From Celeribacter baekdonensis (GTDB taxonomy: Bacteria; Pseudomonadota; Alphaproteobacteria; Rhodobacterales; Rhodobacteraceae): a stretch of 64,000 bases of DNA. Of the stretch, positions 34,498-44,565 are shown in pieces. The stretch covers positions 32,164 to 96,163 of the forward strand of contig NZ_FNBL01000017.1 in the NCBI RefSeq assembly GCF_900102315.1. The letters run 5' to 3'. Position numbers and translations under genes: made by a program. Below the pieces are notes generated by a model. It ran no database searches. It was not told the DNA's origin and saw only the letters and a list, made by a program, of their open reading frames with translations. Each line of letters starts with the position of its first letter. Positions within the stretch are counted from its first letter, which is position 1.

Positions 34498-35415
34498 ATG
34501 ACATCCATTGCGCCAGCCCCTTCCACTGCGGATGCCCACAAGTACAGTGTGCTCTTCGTCTTTGCGGCGGGGGTCTTGTGGTCGACCGTCGGCCTTGGCA
34601 TTCGCCTGATCGAAGATGCTGTCGTGTGGCAAATACTGCTCTATCGGTCGATCAGCATGTCGCTGTTTCTTTACGTGCTTATCCGCGTGCGGTCTGGGGA
34701 AAGCCCGTTTGTTCAGATCCGCCGCATCGGCGCCCCTGCCATCATCGCGGGGCTTTCACTGGTTGCGGCCTATTCGGGCGGGATCTACGCGATCCAGAAC
34801 ACCTCGGTCGCGAATGCCATGCTTTTGTTCGCGACAGCACCGTTTATGGCTGCGGTACTCGGATGGATCGTGTTGCGAGAACCTGTCCGCGCCGCAACCT
34901 GGATAGCGATCGCCGTCGCAATCGGCGGGATCGGGATCATGGTCGCCGACAAGTCCGGAGGCGTCGCCCTGAAAGGCAGCCTTGCCGCGCTCGGTTCGGC
35001 ATTCGGTTTTGCACTCTTCACCGTGGCGTTGCGGTGGGGCCGCACAGGGGAAATGCTGCCCGCGGTGTTCCTGTCGGGACTCTTTGCGATCGTCATCACT
35101 TCGGCCATATGCTTGGGCCTTGGGCTCTCCTTCGTGCTGAGCCCCAGTGATGGCTGCATTGCAATGGGCATGGGGGTATTCCAGGTCGGTGCCGGACTTA
35201 TCCTCTATACACTGGGCTCGCGCAGCTTACCCGCCGCAGAACTCGCTCTGCTTTCGCTGGCCGAAGTGCTGCTCGGCCCACTCTGGGTCTGGCTGTTTCT
35301 AGGGGAAACCGCGTCCGTAAACACCCTGATTGGCGGTACAGTTCTGCTCGCGGCGATTGCGGGCAATGCGCTGTCGGGCAAGCGAAGAAAACCACCGCCC
35401 ATAACCGCACCTTAG
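34498..35415 (+). CDS. EamA/DMT-superfamily transporter
   Basis: 305 residues with about ten TM helices and two EamA repeats. FAAGVLWSTVGLGIRLIE opens repeat one, and GSRSLPAAELALLSLAEVLL with the following PLWVWLFLGE marks repeat two, as in RhaT/YdcZ-like exporters. It would move small metabolites across the inner membrane; substrate unknown. It has its own upstream region and no link to the T4SS genes, so it is probably cargo or a chromosomal relic. Confidence 0.88.
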   Translation: MTSIAPAPSTADAHKYSVLFVFAAGVLWSTVGLGIRLIEDAVVWQILLYRSISMSLFLYVLIRVRSGESPFVQIRRIGAPAIIAGLSLVAAYSGGIYAIQNTSVANAMLLFATAPFMAAVLGWIVLREPVRAATWIAIAVAIGGIGIMVADKSGGVALKGSLAALGSAFGFALFTVALRWGRTGEMLPAVFLSGLFAIVITSAICLGLGLSFVLSPSDGCIAMGMGVFQVGAGLILYTLGSRSLPAAELALLSLAEVLLGPLWVWLFLGETASVNTLIGGTVLLAAIAGNALSGKRRKPPPITAP

Positions 35416-35566
35416 AATGGCAACCACGGCCCATAGCCGACCTTGAGAACGGTCCCCAAATGCTGCGCTCGCAGCTCGGTTTGCGGCCTTTCGCTGCAAG
35501 AGCAAAATTTCGCAAAAACCACCTCAAATCATGGCGTTTAGTATGGGGTGGATAGCTCGGGTGGTA

Positions 35567-38500
35567 CTAAGGCAGAAAGTGACCGACGCGCCATTGTTGC
35601 AGGTACTGACCCACAGAAGGATTCCGGTTTAGCGTTTGGATCGTATCCAATACTACTCGCGCATCCGCTCCCTGAAGCCTTGTCAAATTGCGGAGAATGA
35701 TACCAGTAGCCTTTGCTCGGACTGCCGACAGTGAGCCAACTGTCCAAAGTCCTCTGATTGTTGCCAATGCCACTTCAACATGAGAACGTATTTCCGCACC
35801 TTTCTGTCCTAGTAAGGAGCTATACTTTGCAAAGTCGTCTTCAGTAATCTCACCCGATGCCATCATCTCGGCAGCAAACAGCAGGCGATCTGCGTTCGTG
35901 CTGAGAGCATCCTCGCCCAAATATTGTAGTTCGAGTGTTCCTCTGACTACCTTTTCGACGGGAATGCGTTTCTGTTCTTCTAAATGGACTAGTAACGCCT
36001 GCATCCAAGCTCCGGGGACGCCAAACAAGCCCTCTGCCCAGTTTCTCAGGTGGAAGTCATCAGAGATTAGAACGCGACCTGATCCATCCGCGGCGAAAAT
36101 ATCATCGAAGAATCGACCCCCGGCCTCTCTTCGAAACCGAATTACCTCATCCGGCGGGTCAATCTTGGCGACAGCGGGCAACACAGCGCATCTTGATTGA
36201 AGCCACCGTAAATCAGCACGTATCATATCCAGTTTCGCGACTACGTCTTCCTCCGACGTTTCAGTCATAATGATCTGCCCATCGCGGATAGAGATGTTCC
36301 CGGTCCTTCTTTCGCCGAATTCACTATCAAAAAAGCTTGTATCTTCGAGTTGCCGCAATCTCCGAATGTAAACGTCAACGGTTTCTTGAGTTACTCCGAT
36401 CTGGCCAAATTCTTCTTCGACCGCAGTCTCAATTTCTAGGCGGCGCATCAAATAGAAGGCCGCAGCGTCAAAGATCACACCAGACTTCTTCGCAGAAAGC
36501 AGCGATCTTTGAGCCTTCTCTTGGTCCACGTGCGAGCACGACGAAACTTTCGGAGGGATGCCGCATTCCGAGTAGAGGCCGAGAAGTGCGTCGATTGGGT
36601 CAACACCTAGGTGATAGCCCAGGATGTAGATTGGGTAGGACCCTTCCAGATACTCCGCTGCTTTGCTTTGTGCATAGTCCACCCTTTGTTTGAGCATCGC
36701 CTTCATCTCATCAAGGCCGGACGGGTCCTCAAAGTTGACTGATACCGACTTAAACCCTGAGACGTTTGGGAAACGCTCCTCAAACTTATGAGTGATTTGG
36801 TGAAACGCCGCTAAGGCCTTGTGCTTGACAGAAGTTATTCTCGCGGTGCCGTTTCCTTTGAAGGGCCAGTCAAACTCTTCTCCTACGGACTTACCAAGCG
36901 CGGCGATGGCGACAGGGTGATCCAAAGCAATGTTACCCTCTCTTAGGGTGAACAAGTCGTCGTCGGTCTCAAGCGTAAAGGACTGTATTGAACCGTCGCT
37001 ACGCACAATTTCGAACGACGCGCCATCCTGAACTACGTCGACTTGGAAACTGTCGTCTGCATCTTGGGGACGTCCAAAAGCAAGGACGCTCGCACTGAGC
37101 GCCAACCATGCCTGAGCGTCATTCTGATTTTCACAAAAAAGCCGGTATGCAAATGCCCGAGCACGCTCCAGCTCACCGCAAAATACAAGAAGCTTAACGT
37201 AGTTCGATCTGTCTTCGACGGTTCCTGTGAGTTTTGCATCATCTAGACTGGTGACAACGCGCTTTATCCTGTTTTTGTCGTTTGTTCGGAGAAGCGCTTG
37301 GACGTACCAATCAAGGGCGTTTAATGATTTTGGGTTGTCTTCGAACAATTTCCTAGCAGGTGGGACGGCTTTCGCAGCTACACCACTTAGGTACGCCACA
37401 TTTGAGCTAAATCGCCATCCAAACACCGACTCTTTGACTTGCGGCGACAGGGTCTCATCAATTTCCTTCGCAAGGGTTCCCAAATGGCCCCTTAGACAAG
37501 CGTCACATAGCGTTTCCAACGCCGGGCTTAGTTTGCGAAAACCGACTCTATCTCGAAGCAGATCGGTGCACTCTCTAAAAAAGCCACGAGCAAGGAGTTC
37601 GTCGGCTGTTTGAAGCACGGTGAAGAAATCCCAACCGTCAGCTTCACTGAGAGACGCCAATAGATTCGCCTGCTCTTGTGAATGCTCGTGAACCTCAATC
37701 GGAAGGCTCTCAAAATCCTTTGGATTGGTCTGAATTTCAAAAGCCCGCTCGTATGCTGATTTCAACAGCATTAGTTCTGTTGATTCAGGGCTAACAGCGG
37801 CCAACTCATCGAGTGCTTGGTCAGCAATTTCACGGTTCAGTGAGTTGATGCCAATCCTAGCTTTTGTGGTGAGAGCATGTGTTCTCAGTCCTTCCTCTAG
37901 TCCAGCTTTCAACACCGCATCAATTCTTTCCAGAGCATCGGCAACGGCGCCATTCTTGGCTTCGATCTCCGACGCCATTATCTGAAGATCGAAGGCGTCC
38001 GCGTGCGGGCGAATTAACTCCAACGCATCATGGTCCTTGTCTTCCTGAAGAAAGAGAACTGCTCGCACCTGAGCGACATCACTGCTCAAAGACGGAAAGG
38101 TTTCGAGCGCACGGTCCAATAGTCTTGCGGCGTCGGCTGTTTTTCCGACTAGCCTGAGTGACACTGCTGCATTGTTTGCCTGAGATGGAAGCAGAAGTTT
38201 GTTCGGCGGACGTTTCTCGAGCGAATTTTCTAGATCGCGCCGCAGTATCTCGGCGCATCTTTCGACTTCGTCTTCGAAACCTTCGGGCATTTTTGCCCCA
38301 AGCAAGAAAGCTTGGTTCTGCTTGACGTTGTCGAGGACAGACAAAGCCCACATCGTTCCGATAGTGTCGTTTTCAGGTGCTACGGCAAAAGCGCTATCGA
38401 GTTCGGCCTTGTAGCTTTCCGGCCGAACTCCCCGGCAGTATTCCAAGAAAGCAGCTTTGACATCCTCTGAAGCCATCTCCTCAGCAATGATGTCTTCGGG

Positions 38501-39121
38501 CTGGACTTCTTCATTCAGGTTCCGCGCCGCGTGGCATAAAATGCAGGCTGCAAGAGTGCGATGATCTCCATCGATCGCCAGTAGTTCTGTTGCCCGTTCC
38601 AGAGCTGACCGATCCTCACCATCAAGCAATTCTGCAAACGCCAAGGCGGTTACGGCCTTCGGATGATCTGGAAAGAAACCATGCGCGGCCCTGAGCGAAA
38701 CACTCGCTCTAGGGAAATCACCGATGTCTTGTTGGATGACTCCAATGTTGAAGTTTAAACGGAAAGCAAAGTAGCCGTCGGTGTACGGGTCTTCGGATTT
38801 TAGATTTTCCAGCAGTTTGACGGCTGTATCGTTGTCACCCTGTCGAGCGATATTTCGATATTCCAGTATGCGTTGAATTTCTGGCCGATCATCATCGTCA
38901 AAGGTATCATCTGCGAACGACTGAATTTCAGTCTCGCTGCCACCCTTTTGAACATGAACCAGAATTTCTCGCGCAAGCGGAGAGTCTTTGTCTGCAATGA
39001 TGTAGTTTTGAATGGACTGATCGACCGTGTTTCCGTCACCACTGACGTCAACAGATTGGGTGTTGGTCGATTTGTCAGCCTGAAACAGCCTCTTTAGAGG
39101 CGACGGTAGACTGAACTTCAT
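35567..39121 (-). CDS. Large TPR protein with C-terminal PIN-like domain
   Basis: About 1184 residues. The N-terminus has a Gly/Asn motif SVDVSGDGNTVDQS (about 23-36), then a long helical-repeat array (roughly 90-800; examples NIGVIQQDIGDFPRASVSL and LIRPHADAFDLQIMASEIE). Near 880-1050 a PIN-like fold is suggested by SGVIFDAAAFYLM (Asp about 885), VTQETVDVYIRRL and VLISDDFHLRNW (Asp about 1021). Base composition is lower in GC than neighbours, indicating acquisition. ATG 39121 overlaps the upstream membrane-protein stop (TGATG). Inference: an effector ribonuclease with a repeat-based sensor. Confidence 0.65.
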   Translation of the reverse strand: MKFSLPSPLKRLFQADKSTNTQSVDVSGDGNTVDQSIQNYIIADKDSPLAREILVHVQKGGSETEIQSFADDTFDDDDRPEIQRILEYRNIARQGDNDTAVKLLENLKSEDPYTDGYFAFRLNFNIGVIQQDIGDFPRASVSLRAAHGFFPDHPKAVTALAFAELLDGEDRSALERATELLAIDGDHRTLAACILCHAARNLNEEVQPEDIIAEEMASEDVKAAFLEYCRGVRPESYKAELDSAFAVAPENDTIGTMWALSVLDNVKQNQAFLLGAKMPEGFEDEVERCAEILRRDLENSLEKRPPNKLLLPSQANNAAVSLRLVGKTADAARLLDRALETFPSLSSDVAQVRAVLFLQEDKDHDALELIRPHADAFDLQIMASEIEAKNGAVADALERIDAVLKAGLEEGLRTHALTTKARIGINSLNREIADQALDELAAVSPESTELMLLKSAYERAFEIQTNPKDFESLPIEVHEHSQEQANLLASLSEADGWDFFTVLQTADELLARGFFRECTDLLRDRVGFRKLSPALETLCDACLRGHLGTLAKEIDETLSPQVKESVFGWRFSSNVAYLSGVAAKAVPPARKLFEDNPKSLNALDWYVQALLRTNDKNRIKRVVTSLDDAKLTGTVEDRSNYVKLLVFCGELERARAFAYRLFCENQNDAQAWLALSASVLAFGRPQDADDSFQVDVVQDGASFEIVRSDGSIQSFTLETDDDLFTLREGNIALDHPVAIAALGKSVGEEFDWPFKGNGTARITSVKHKALAAFHQITHKFEERFPNVSGFKSVSVNFEDPSGLDEMKAMLKQRVDYAQSKAAEYLEGSYPIYILGYHLGVDPIDALLGLYSECGIPPKVSSCSHVDQEKAQRSLLSAKKSGVIFDAAAFYLMRRLEIETAVEEEFGQIGVTQETVDVYIRRLRQLEDTSFFDSEFGERRTGNISIRDGQIIMTETSEEDVVAKLDMIRADLRWLQSRCAVLPAVAKIDPPDEVIRFRREAGGRFFDDIFAADGSGRVLISDDFHLRNWAEGLFGVPGAWMQALLVHLEEQKRIPVEKVVRGTLELQYLGEDALSTNADRLLFAAEMMASGEITEDDFAKYSSLLGQKGAEIRSHVEVALATIRGLWTVGSLSAVRAKATGIILRNLTRLQGADARVVLDTIQTLNRNPSVGQYLQQWRVGHFLP

Positions 39122-39300
39122 CAATCACCGTTGCTCTCACTGCTATTGCTGTCCAAACGTTGGTTCACGGTGTTGCTTTGACCGGACACTTTTGCGTTTT
39201 GGTTGACGTTTGTTGCCCCTTTCTTCCGCCAAAGGAACAACCCCACGACGGATGCAATTGCCGTCACGATCCCTGCAATCCAATATCCTTGCTCTAACAT
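39121..39300 (-). CDS. Small single-TM protein with NVNQ/NTVNQ motif, partner of TPR-PIN protein
   Basis: 59 residues. The TM helix IAGIVTAIASVVGLFLW (about 9-25) and an RKK stop-transfer are followed by NVNQNAKVSGQSNTVNQR and a Ser/Asn/Asp-rich tail. The motif matches the N-terminal SVDVSGDGNTVDQ of the TPR-PIN protein encoded next. ATG 39300 with AGGACAGG upstream is chosen over an in-frame start at 39366. The stop is coupled to the next start. It probably anchors or gates the partner at the membrane. Confidence 0.7.
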   Translation of the reverse strand: MLEQGYWIAGIVTAIASVVGLFLWRKKGATNVNQNAKVSGQSNTVNQRLDSNSSESNGD

Positions 39301-39562
39301 CGTCCTGTCCTTGCATTCAGTACCAGCGAAATATTCGGTTGGCCGAGGCACACCAAATGCTTCCACCGACAGATACTACGCCCACAATATATGGTACTTT
39401 CTGCAGTGAATCCATAGCCACAATAGTCAGATAGCACTGGAACCCCAACAAGGGCCGCTTTCATTCGTTCAAGCTGTTGATTGGCTGGGCGCAGCGAAGG
39501 TTCGCTTTCCGTACCTCCCTGACAGACAGGCGATGCCCACTACGCTATCGAGCAACCAGCTT
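39301..39562. other. Intergenic gap between the TPR-PIN pair and virD4
   Basis: 262 bp holding the promoter region of the 39300 (-) gene, including the AT-rich ACAATATATGGTA. I see no gene, tRNA or clear repeat. Confidence 0.4.
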
Positions 39563-41563
39563 TTAGCTATCCCCCTCCCGCAGCATCGCTTCCATTTCAT
39601 CCAATCCATCGACGGCGGAGCGCATCTGCGCCTCATCAACGACGATCGCAGCTTCAGCATCCACGACCTGACTCTCGAAATCCATCTCCATCTGGCGCAG
39701 TTCCTCAGCGATCACAGCTTGAACGACAGGCGCGGTCTTTTTTGAAGCGACGTCGGTTTGCCCTGACGTTTGACTGCCAGCATCTTGGCGTGCGCTCTCC
39801 ACAACCGCGTCAGTTTCAGACCCACTTGGTCCGTTTGCTGGCGGCGTCATCGGCATGGCACGCACACTCAGCGGGAGATTCCCCTGCGACCCACCTCCCC
39901 CCGGCTTCGGAAACGGCAACTCGCCTGATTGCGCCGCGTGGATCGCCTTGAACAGCCGATCGTCAAAATACTGGATCCGTTTTGCGCGGACCGGCATTTG
40001 GGCATCGATGACCATGACGATCTCGTCGAGGGGCAGACGGCGCGCCTCATCTTCGGGCAACAAAGAGCTTTCTTCGGTCCGGGTCGACTGGCTGCGGCCC
40101 TCGAAGGGGTTCTTGCCGATGGACTGGGAGCGCGTGACGACAGTCTTGGTGGTCTTGCCAACGGCCTTACTCAGCTCCTCGACGGTTTTTTCATCGGAGG
40201 GCGTCAGGTAGAGTTTCACGCCGGCGTTGCCCTGCAGGGCGCGGCGAGTGTTCTCGCCGTAGATTTCATCGAGGGCGGGGATCGTCTGCGTGACCACGGC
40301 AAGGTGACCGCGATAGGTTCGCAGGGTCTCGATGCTCTCGACCACGATGGGCATCTTGCCGAGACGGTTGAACTCGTCGAGCATGATCATCACTGGCCAC
40401 GGCTCGTCTGGCCCGGGATCCTTTTCCTGCATGGCCGAGAGCAGGTCGGAGAAAAACAGCCGGATCAGCGGCGCGAGGGGTTTGACCATCAGCGGCTGGA
40501 CCACGAGATAGACCGAAAAGGGCTTCTTGCGGATTGTCCGGAAATCAAAGTCCGACACCGCCGTCGCCTCATCGATGGCCGGGTTCTGCCACTGGTCCAG
40601 CCCCGAGGTCATCAGGAGCGAGACGTAAGAGGTCAGCGTATCGTTGTTGGTCGAGGCCAGCCGGGTGAAGATCAGCTTGGCGGCCCGGTTATCCACCTCG
40701 TGGCCGCGCGCGAAGTATTCCTTCTGCTTGTTCCCGCCCGACGCCGCGATGCGGTAGATCTCGCCCAAGGTGGGGCGCTTGCGCTGGAACGCCAGCAGGC
40801 CTGCTGCCACGAAGAGATCGATGCCGCCCTTGAGGAGGCCCTGCACCCGGTCATTGTCGCTCTGCAGGAACAGCGTCGCGAGAAGCTGCAATTCCATCTG
40901 CTGGCGCGCGGGATCTTTCAGTTGATAGATGCGCAGGAGCGGGTTGTAACGATGCGTGCGCTTGCCCTCCCAATCGGTGGGGGCAAAGCGATAGACCTTG
41001 TCGCCTTGGGCTGCGCGATGCCGGGCCGTGGCCTCAAAGCACTCGCCCTTCACATCGAGCGTCACGGCAGAGCCTTGCCAGGTCAGCAGGTTCGGAATAA
41101 CGAAGCCCGTGGTCTTGCCGCGGCCCGTGGGCGCCACAATCAGCGCATGGGGGAAGACCTTGGAGCAAATGTAATTGGCGCGGGAGCCGGGCGGCCCAAG
41201 TTTGCCGAGGATGAACCCGGTCCCGGGCGCCCCGAAGAACCCATTGGCCTTCATCTCGCGCGCGGTCTGCCAATGGGTCTGGCCAAAGCGTGTCAGGGCG
41301 GACCCCGAGAGGGCGAGGCTCAGCATCAGGCCGGCGGCGGCAAAGCTGCCGATGATCAGGTGAATAAGTTGTGCGTCCTCCGGGCGGCGATCGAGGATCG
41401 CCAGATAGTTATGCGCGATATAGGCAAAGTCGATCTCGGCCCCGAAGCCGATATCCTGGTAGGTCAGCACCGCGGAGGCGATGGTATAGCCCATGGCGGC
41501 GGTCACCAGCGTCACAAGCAGGACGCCCGTGGCGATCCGCGCTTTTCCCATGGAGGCGCTCAA
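39563..41563 (-). CDS. virD4: VirD4/TraG type IV coupling protein
   Basis: 666 residues. Two N-terminal TM helices (VLLVTLVTAAMGYTIASAVL and LIIGSFAAAGLMLSLALSG), Walker A APTGRGKTT, Walker B VMIMLDEFNRLG, and GRSQSTRTEESSLLPEDEAR in the C-terminal part. It recruits the relaxosome to the T4SS and pumps DNA. TTG 41563 overlaps the relaxase stop (TTGA); ATG 41551 is the alternative start. The C-terminal tail is Gln/Glu-rich, as in other alphaproteobacterial VirD4 proteins. Confidence 0.94.
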   Translation of the reverse strand: MSASMGKARIATGVLLVTLVTAAMGYTIASAVLTYQDIGFGAEIDFAYIAHNYLAILDRRPEDAQLIHLIIGSFAAAGLMLSLALSGSALTRFGQTHWQTAREMKANGFFGAPGTGFILGKLGPPGSRANYICSKVFPHALIVAPTGRGKTTGFVIPNLLTWQGSAVTLDVKGECFEATARHRAAQGDKVYRFAPTDWEGKRTHRYNPLLRIYQLKDPARQQMELQLLATLFLQSDNDRVQGLLKGGIDLFVAAGLLAFQRKRPTLGEIYRIAASGGNKQKEYFARGHEVDNRAAKLIFTRLASTNNDTLTSYVSLLMTSGLDQWQNPAIDEATAVSDFDFRTIRKKPFSVYLVVQPLMVKPLAPLIRLFFSDLLSAMQEKDPGPDEPWPVMIMLDEFNRLGKMPIVVESIETLRTYRGHLAVVTQTIPALDEIYGENTRRALQGNAGVKLYLTPSDEKTVEELSKAVGKTTKTVVTRSQSIGKNPFEGRSQSTRTEESSLLPEDEARRLPLDEIVMVIDAQMPVRAKRIQYFDDRLFKAIHAAQSGELPFPKPGGGGSQGNLPLSVRAMPMTPPANGPSGSETDAVVESARQDAGSQTSGQTDVASKKTAPVVQAVIAEELRQMEMDFESQVVDAEAAIVVDEAQMRSAVDGLDEMEAMLREGDS

Positions 41564-43893
41564 TGGACCTGACCCCGCTCGGTCTCGCCATCCACGTCTG
41601 TGGTGCGGTGTTTTTCGTATTCGGTGTCGGCAAGATCATCGACCACCTGGCGCAAGGCCTCCGTGTTGGCCGTCGCGGCATCCGATTGCAGGTAAACCTT
41701 GGCGACATAGAGCCGGTCGAGGCGGTCCTCGAGAACCTTTTCCAGCGCATCGGCATCGCCGGATGTGAGGCGGCCCAATTGGCGGTCATCCAGCACCCGC
41801 GCGATCTCCTCGCGGAAGGCGTCCCGCTCCGCCTCGGTCTCGAAGGGCGCGGACAACTCTCCCGCCCGCTCATGGTCCAGGACGCGCGCAATCTCGCCTG
41901 CGAGGCGGTCGGACCGGTCAAACTGCGGTGCAGTTTCACCGCGGGCTGCGAGGAGTGCGTCGCGCGTGCCAGACCCAAGCCCCTCGCGCAACTCGTTTTC
42001 GCGGCGGACCTGATTGATGACCTCCGTGTCGCGTATCTCGACGACGGCCGCATAGGTCGCGCCGAGCCCACGGGCGAGGTGGGACGGCATGTCCGGATAG
42101 CGCGCTCGTAAGTCATCCGTGACAGCATCTGCAACAGGCGTGCGGAGGTCGCGTCCCTCCATGATCCGGTCGACCTCGCGGGTGATCTCGCTGGCGCGGG
42201 CCGCATCGGTGATGGTCTCCCTGTAGGGTTCAGACCGGTCGATCACATCGCCGGGGCGTGCGAGCAGGTCCCGGTGTGCTTCGAGATACGTGCGCTGCTC
42301 CGTCTCGATCCGGCGCTCCGCCCGTGAGACAACCTCCCAGTCCCGGTCCTCGATCTGCTGCGCAGTCAGGCCGTCTGCGCGCATCTCCTGACGGATTGTC
42401 CCTTCCATCTCCCGCACCGCGCCCTCATGATAATGGAACCGCTCGCTGACCGGTTCCGCTTCCATGACACCATCCCGGCGCAGCACGGTCTCCCGCTCCA
42501 AGAGCGTACCAAGCGCGACATGCACATCGTTGAGAATGTCGCGCGCCTGTTCCAGATCAGCGCGGCGTTCGAGGTTCAGATCGCGCGCCTCGGCCACTTT
42601 GGAGAGATCATCTGCGATCCATTGATGCTCGAGCGCTGCATTTGAGGCCCCGGTCTCGATCCGGGCCACCACTTCGGATGTGCTGATCCCCGTGCCCCGT
42701 AGTGCCGCTTCAATGCGCGATCTCAGATCGGGCTCTGCCAGACGCTCGCGCTGGCTGGCGTTAATATTGGCCTCGGAATAGATCCCACCCTCCGAGGGGG
42801 TCTCTGACAGCGTGGATGATCGCAAACCGAGAGGCTGCATGTGCTGGACCTGCGTCTGGATCTCGATGAGACGTTTTTCCAGCACGGGACGTTCCGCGTC
42901 GGACTTCTCGGCGATCATGCCCTGCACCCGCGCAAGCTTCTCCGCATAGAGGCTTCTGAGATCCTCGAAACTCTGATCCTCTGCCATATACACATCTCCT
43001 GTTCGGTCCACCTGCCCGCCATGCGCCAGCACCTCGCCCGCGCGGAAGAGTGCCGCGGCAATATCCTCGCGGGCCTCCCGGGAGGCCTCTGCGGCAAGCG
43101 AATGGTAGACGGTTCTGGTGTTGGCGATCTCTGCCAGCGTCCGGGTCAAGTCGGCCCCTACACGTTCCCGCTCGCGGGTTGCGCGCCCCTCCTCTTTCGC
43201 GGCATAAACCTCGCTGGTCCGGGCTGGGTAATGTACAACCCCGCGATCCACCCGGCGCGTGGCCTCGAGGCGCACACCATACTTCTCGGCCTCCTCGACC
43301 ATGGCGAGGCGGAAATCGTCATAGTTGAAGCGATGGTTGCGCCCCAGAAAGAAGAACTCGCCTTCCTGCGAGCGGCGGTTCAGCACCAGATGCGCATGGG
43401 GGTGATCGCGGTCCTCATGCACCGCGATGATGTAGTCGAAATGCCCCGCATCGGTCTGGAAGAACCGCTCGGCCACATCCGTCGCGATGTCGCGCACATC
43501 CTCTCCTCGCGTTCCGATGGGGAAGGACATGAGCATATGGGTCGTCTGGCCCAGCTTGGGCTTGAAGCCCGCATCCCACCGCTTGGCAAAGCGCGCGGTC
43601 AGGTCCTTGATGTCACCCGCCTCGAGCTTGGATTTGCCATCCAGAAACCCGGTCGAGTCGACGATATGGGTGGACTTGGTGGTGAGGTAATCGAGCTGGT
43701 TTGCGAGCTGCGATTTGGTATGCGCACCCCCGCCCCGGATCGCCTTGAAGACCGCCGGACGGTGCCCGGCTGCCGCGCGCATGAGCTGGGTCTGCTTGGC
43801 CGCGTGCAGCCCCTGCATCGAGCCCCGGACGCGGCTCCAGCCATCCCGGAAGACCTCGCCTGTGACGGCATGGACGGCATCATTCAGCCGCAT
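41560..43893 (-). CDS. VirD2-like conjugative relaxase (MobP type)
   Basis: 777 residues. The HEDRDHPHAHLVLNRR segment is the three-histidine metal site of VirD2-like relaxases (about residues 160-175), with an N-terminal catalytic Tyr probably in QLDYLTTKS. The central and C-terminal two thirds are long coiled/helical regions with many Arg/Glu residues. It nicks oriT and stays bound to the transferred strand. ATG 43893 is preferred to TTG 43899. The gene overlaps MobC by 14 bp. Confidence 0.92.
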   Translation of the reverse strand: MRLNDAVHAVTGEVFRDGWSRVRGSMQGLHAAKQTQLMRAAAGHRPAVFKAIRGGGAHTKSQLANQLDYLTTKSTHIVDSTGFLDGKSKLEAGDIKDLTARFAKRWDAGFKPKLGQTTHMLMSFPIGTRGEDVRDIATDVAERFFQTDAGHFDYIIAVHEDRDHPHAHLVLNRRSQEGEFFFLGRNHRFNYDDFRLAMVEEAEKYGVRLEATRRVDRGVVHYPARTSEVYAAKEEGRATRERERVGADLTRTLAEIANTRTVYHSLAAEASREAREDIAAALFRAGEVLAHGGQVDRTGDVYMAEDQSFEDLRSLYAEKLARVQGMIAEKSDAERPVLEKRLIEIQTQVQHMQPLGLRSSTLSETPSEGGIYSEANINASQRERLAEPDLRSRIEAALRGTGISTSEVVARIETGASNAALEHQWIADDLSKVAEARDLNLERRADLEQARDILNDVHVALGTLLERETVLRRDGVMEAEPVSERFHYHEGAVREMEGTIRQEMRADGLTAQQIEDRDWEVVSRAERRIETEQRTYLEAHRDLLARPGDVIDRSEPYRETITDAARASEITREVDRIMEGRDLRTPVADAVTDDLRARYPDMPSHLARGLGATYAAVVEIRDTEVINQVRRENELREGLGSGTRDALLAARGETAPQFDRSDRLAGEIARVLDHERAGELSAPFETEAERDAFREEIARVLDDRQLGRLTSGDADALEKVLEDRLDRLYVAKVYLQSDAATANTEALRQVVDDLADTEYEKHRTTDVDGETERGQVH

Positions 43894-44473
43894 GGGCAAA
43901 CTCCCTCAGCGCGGCTGTGGCCTGCAGCTGCATTGCGTCCCGACGACGGCGCAGAAGCAGATCGATCTCGTCAGCAGAATCGAGGATGAACCGCGCCAGC
44001 CCGCGCATCTGCGCAAGGCGCAATTCGGTGAACTCGGCACTCGTGCCGCCCACGGCCGCCTGCCCCCGCCGGTTGGCCTGCGTCATCTGCTTGGCGATCT
44101 GCGCGACCCCATTACCGACCTCGTGCAGCGAGGCGCGGTAGCGCGCCATCTCGGCCGCCATCTGCGCGTCCGGAACAAACACCCCACCCGCCGCCTGAAT
44201 GAGCCGCCGCAGCCCCTCGGCCCGGCTCTCGAACCCGGCTTCGGCCAACACCTCGTCGAGCGCCGCAAGCTCCGCAGCCGTAACCTTCACACTGACCGCT
44301 AAGACCGGAATTGCGGCATCCGTCTGGCGCTCAGCATCAGCTTTGAGCGTGTACTGAATCGCCCGCACCGACACGCCAAACCGTTCCGCCAGCACTGAAG
44401 TGGAAATGCCTTCCGCAGCTTCGCGAACGATCTCCATGCGGTCCGCATCTGTGAGACGTTTTGAGCGCGACAT
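43880..44473 (-). CDS. MobC/VirD1-like relaxosome accessory protein with N-terminal HTH
   Basis: 197 residues. The N-terminus has a helix-turn-helix (GISTSVLAERFGVSVRAIQY), the middle an RHH/MobC-like segment (VKVTAAELAALDEVLAEAGF), and the C-terminus a basic helix (DLLLRRRRDAMQLQ). It would bind oriT and help the relaxase melt and nick DNA, and could autoregulate. It overlaps the relaxase start. Two copies of the AT-rich operator motif lie 54-92 bp upstream. Confidence 0.82.
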   Translation of the reverse strand: MSRSKRLTDADRMEIVREAAEGISTSVLAERFGVSVRAIQYTLKADAERQTDAAIPVLAVSVKVTAAELAALDEVLAEAGFESRAEGLRRLIQAAGGVFVPDAQMAAEMARYRASLHEVGNGVAQIAKQMTQANRRGQAAVGGTSAEFTELRLAQMRGLARFILDSADEIDLLLRRRRDAMQLQATAALREFAHAAE

Positions 44474-44526
44474 GCGAAGAAAGACCCCCTATTTCCTGCC
44501 ACCTTCCACCAAGGCTGCCCCTACCT

Positions 44527-44565
44527 TACGATAATATACCATTCTGTCAATTATATACTTACGTA
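44527..44565 (-). promoter_or_regulatory. Copy C of the element-wide AT-rich operator, doubled, upstream of mobC
   Basis: TACGATAATATACCATTCTG (44527-44546) has a perfect 12-base left half and matches 15 of 20 positions. A weaker adjoining copy GTCAATTATATACTTACGTA (44546-44565) matches 13 of 20. The position fits control of the mobC-relaxase-virD4 operon. Confidence 0.55.

Noticed and set aside
39929..41572. 547-codon + strand frame antisense to virD4
   Set aside because: No domain content; virD4 motifs are intact on the other strand.
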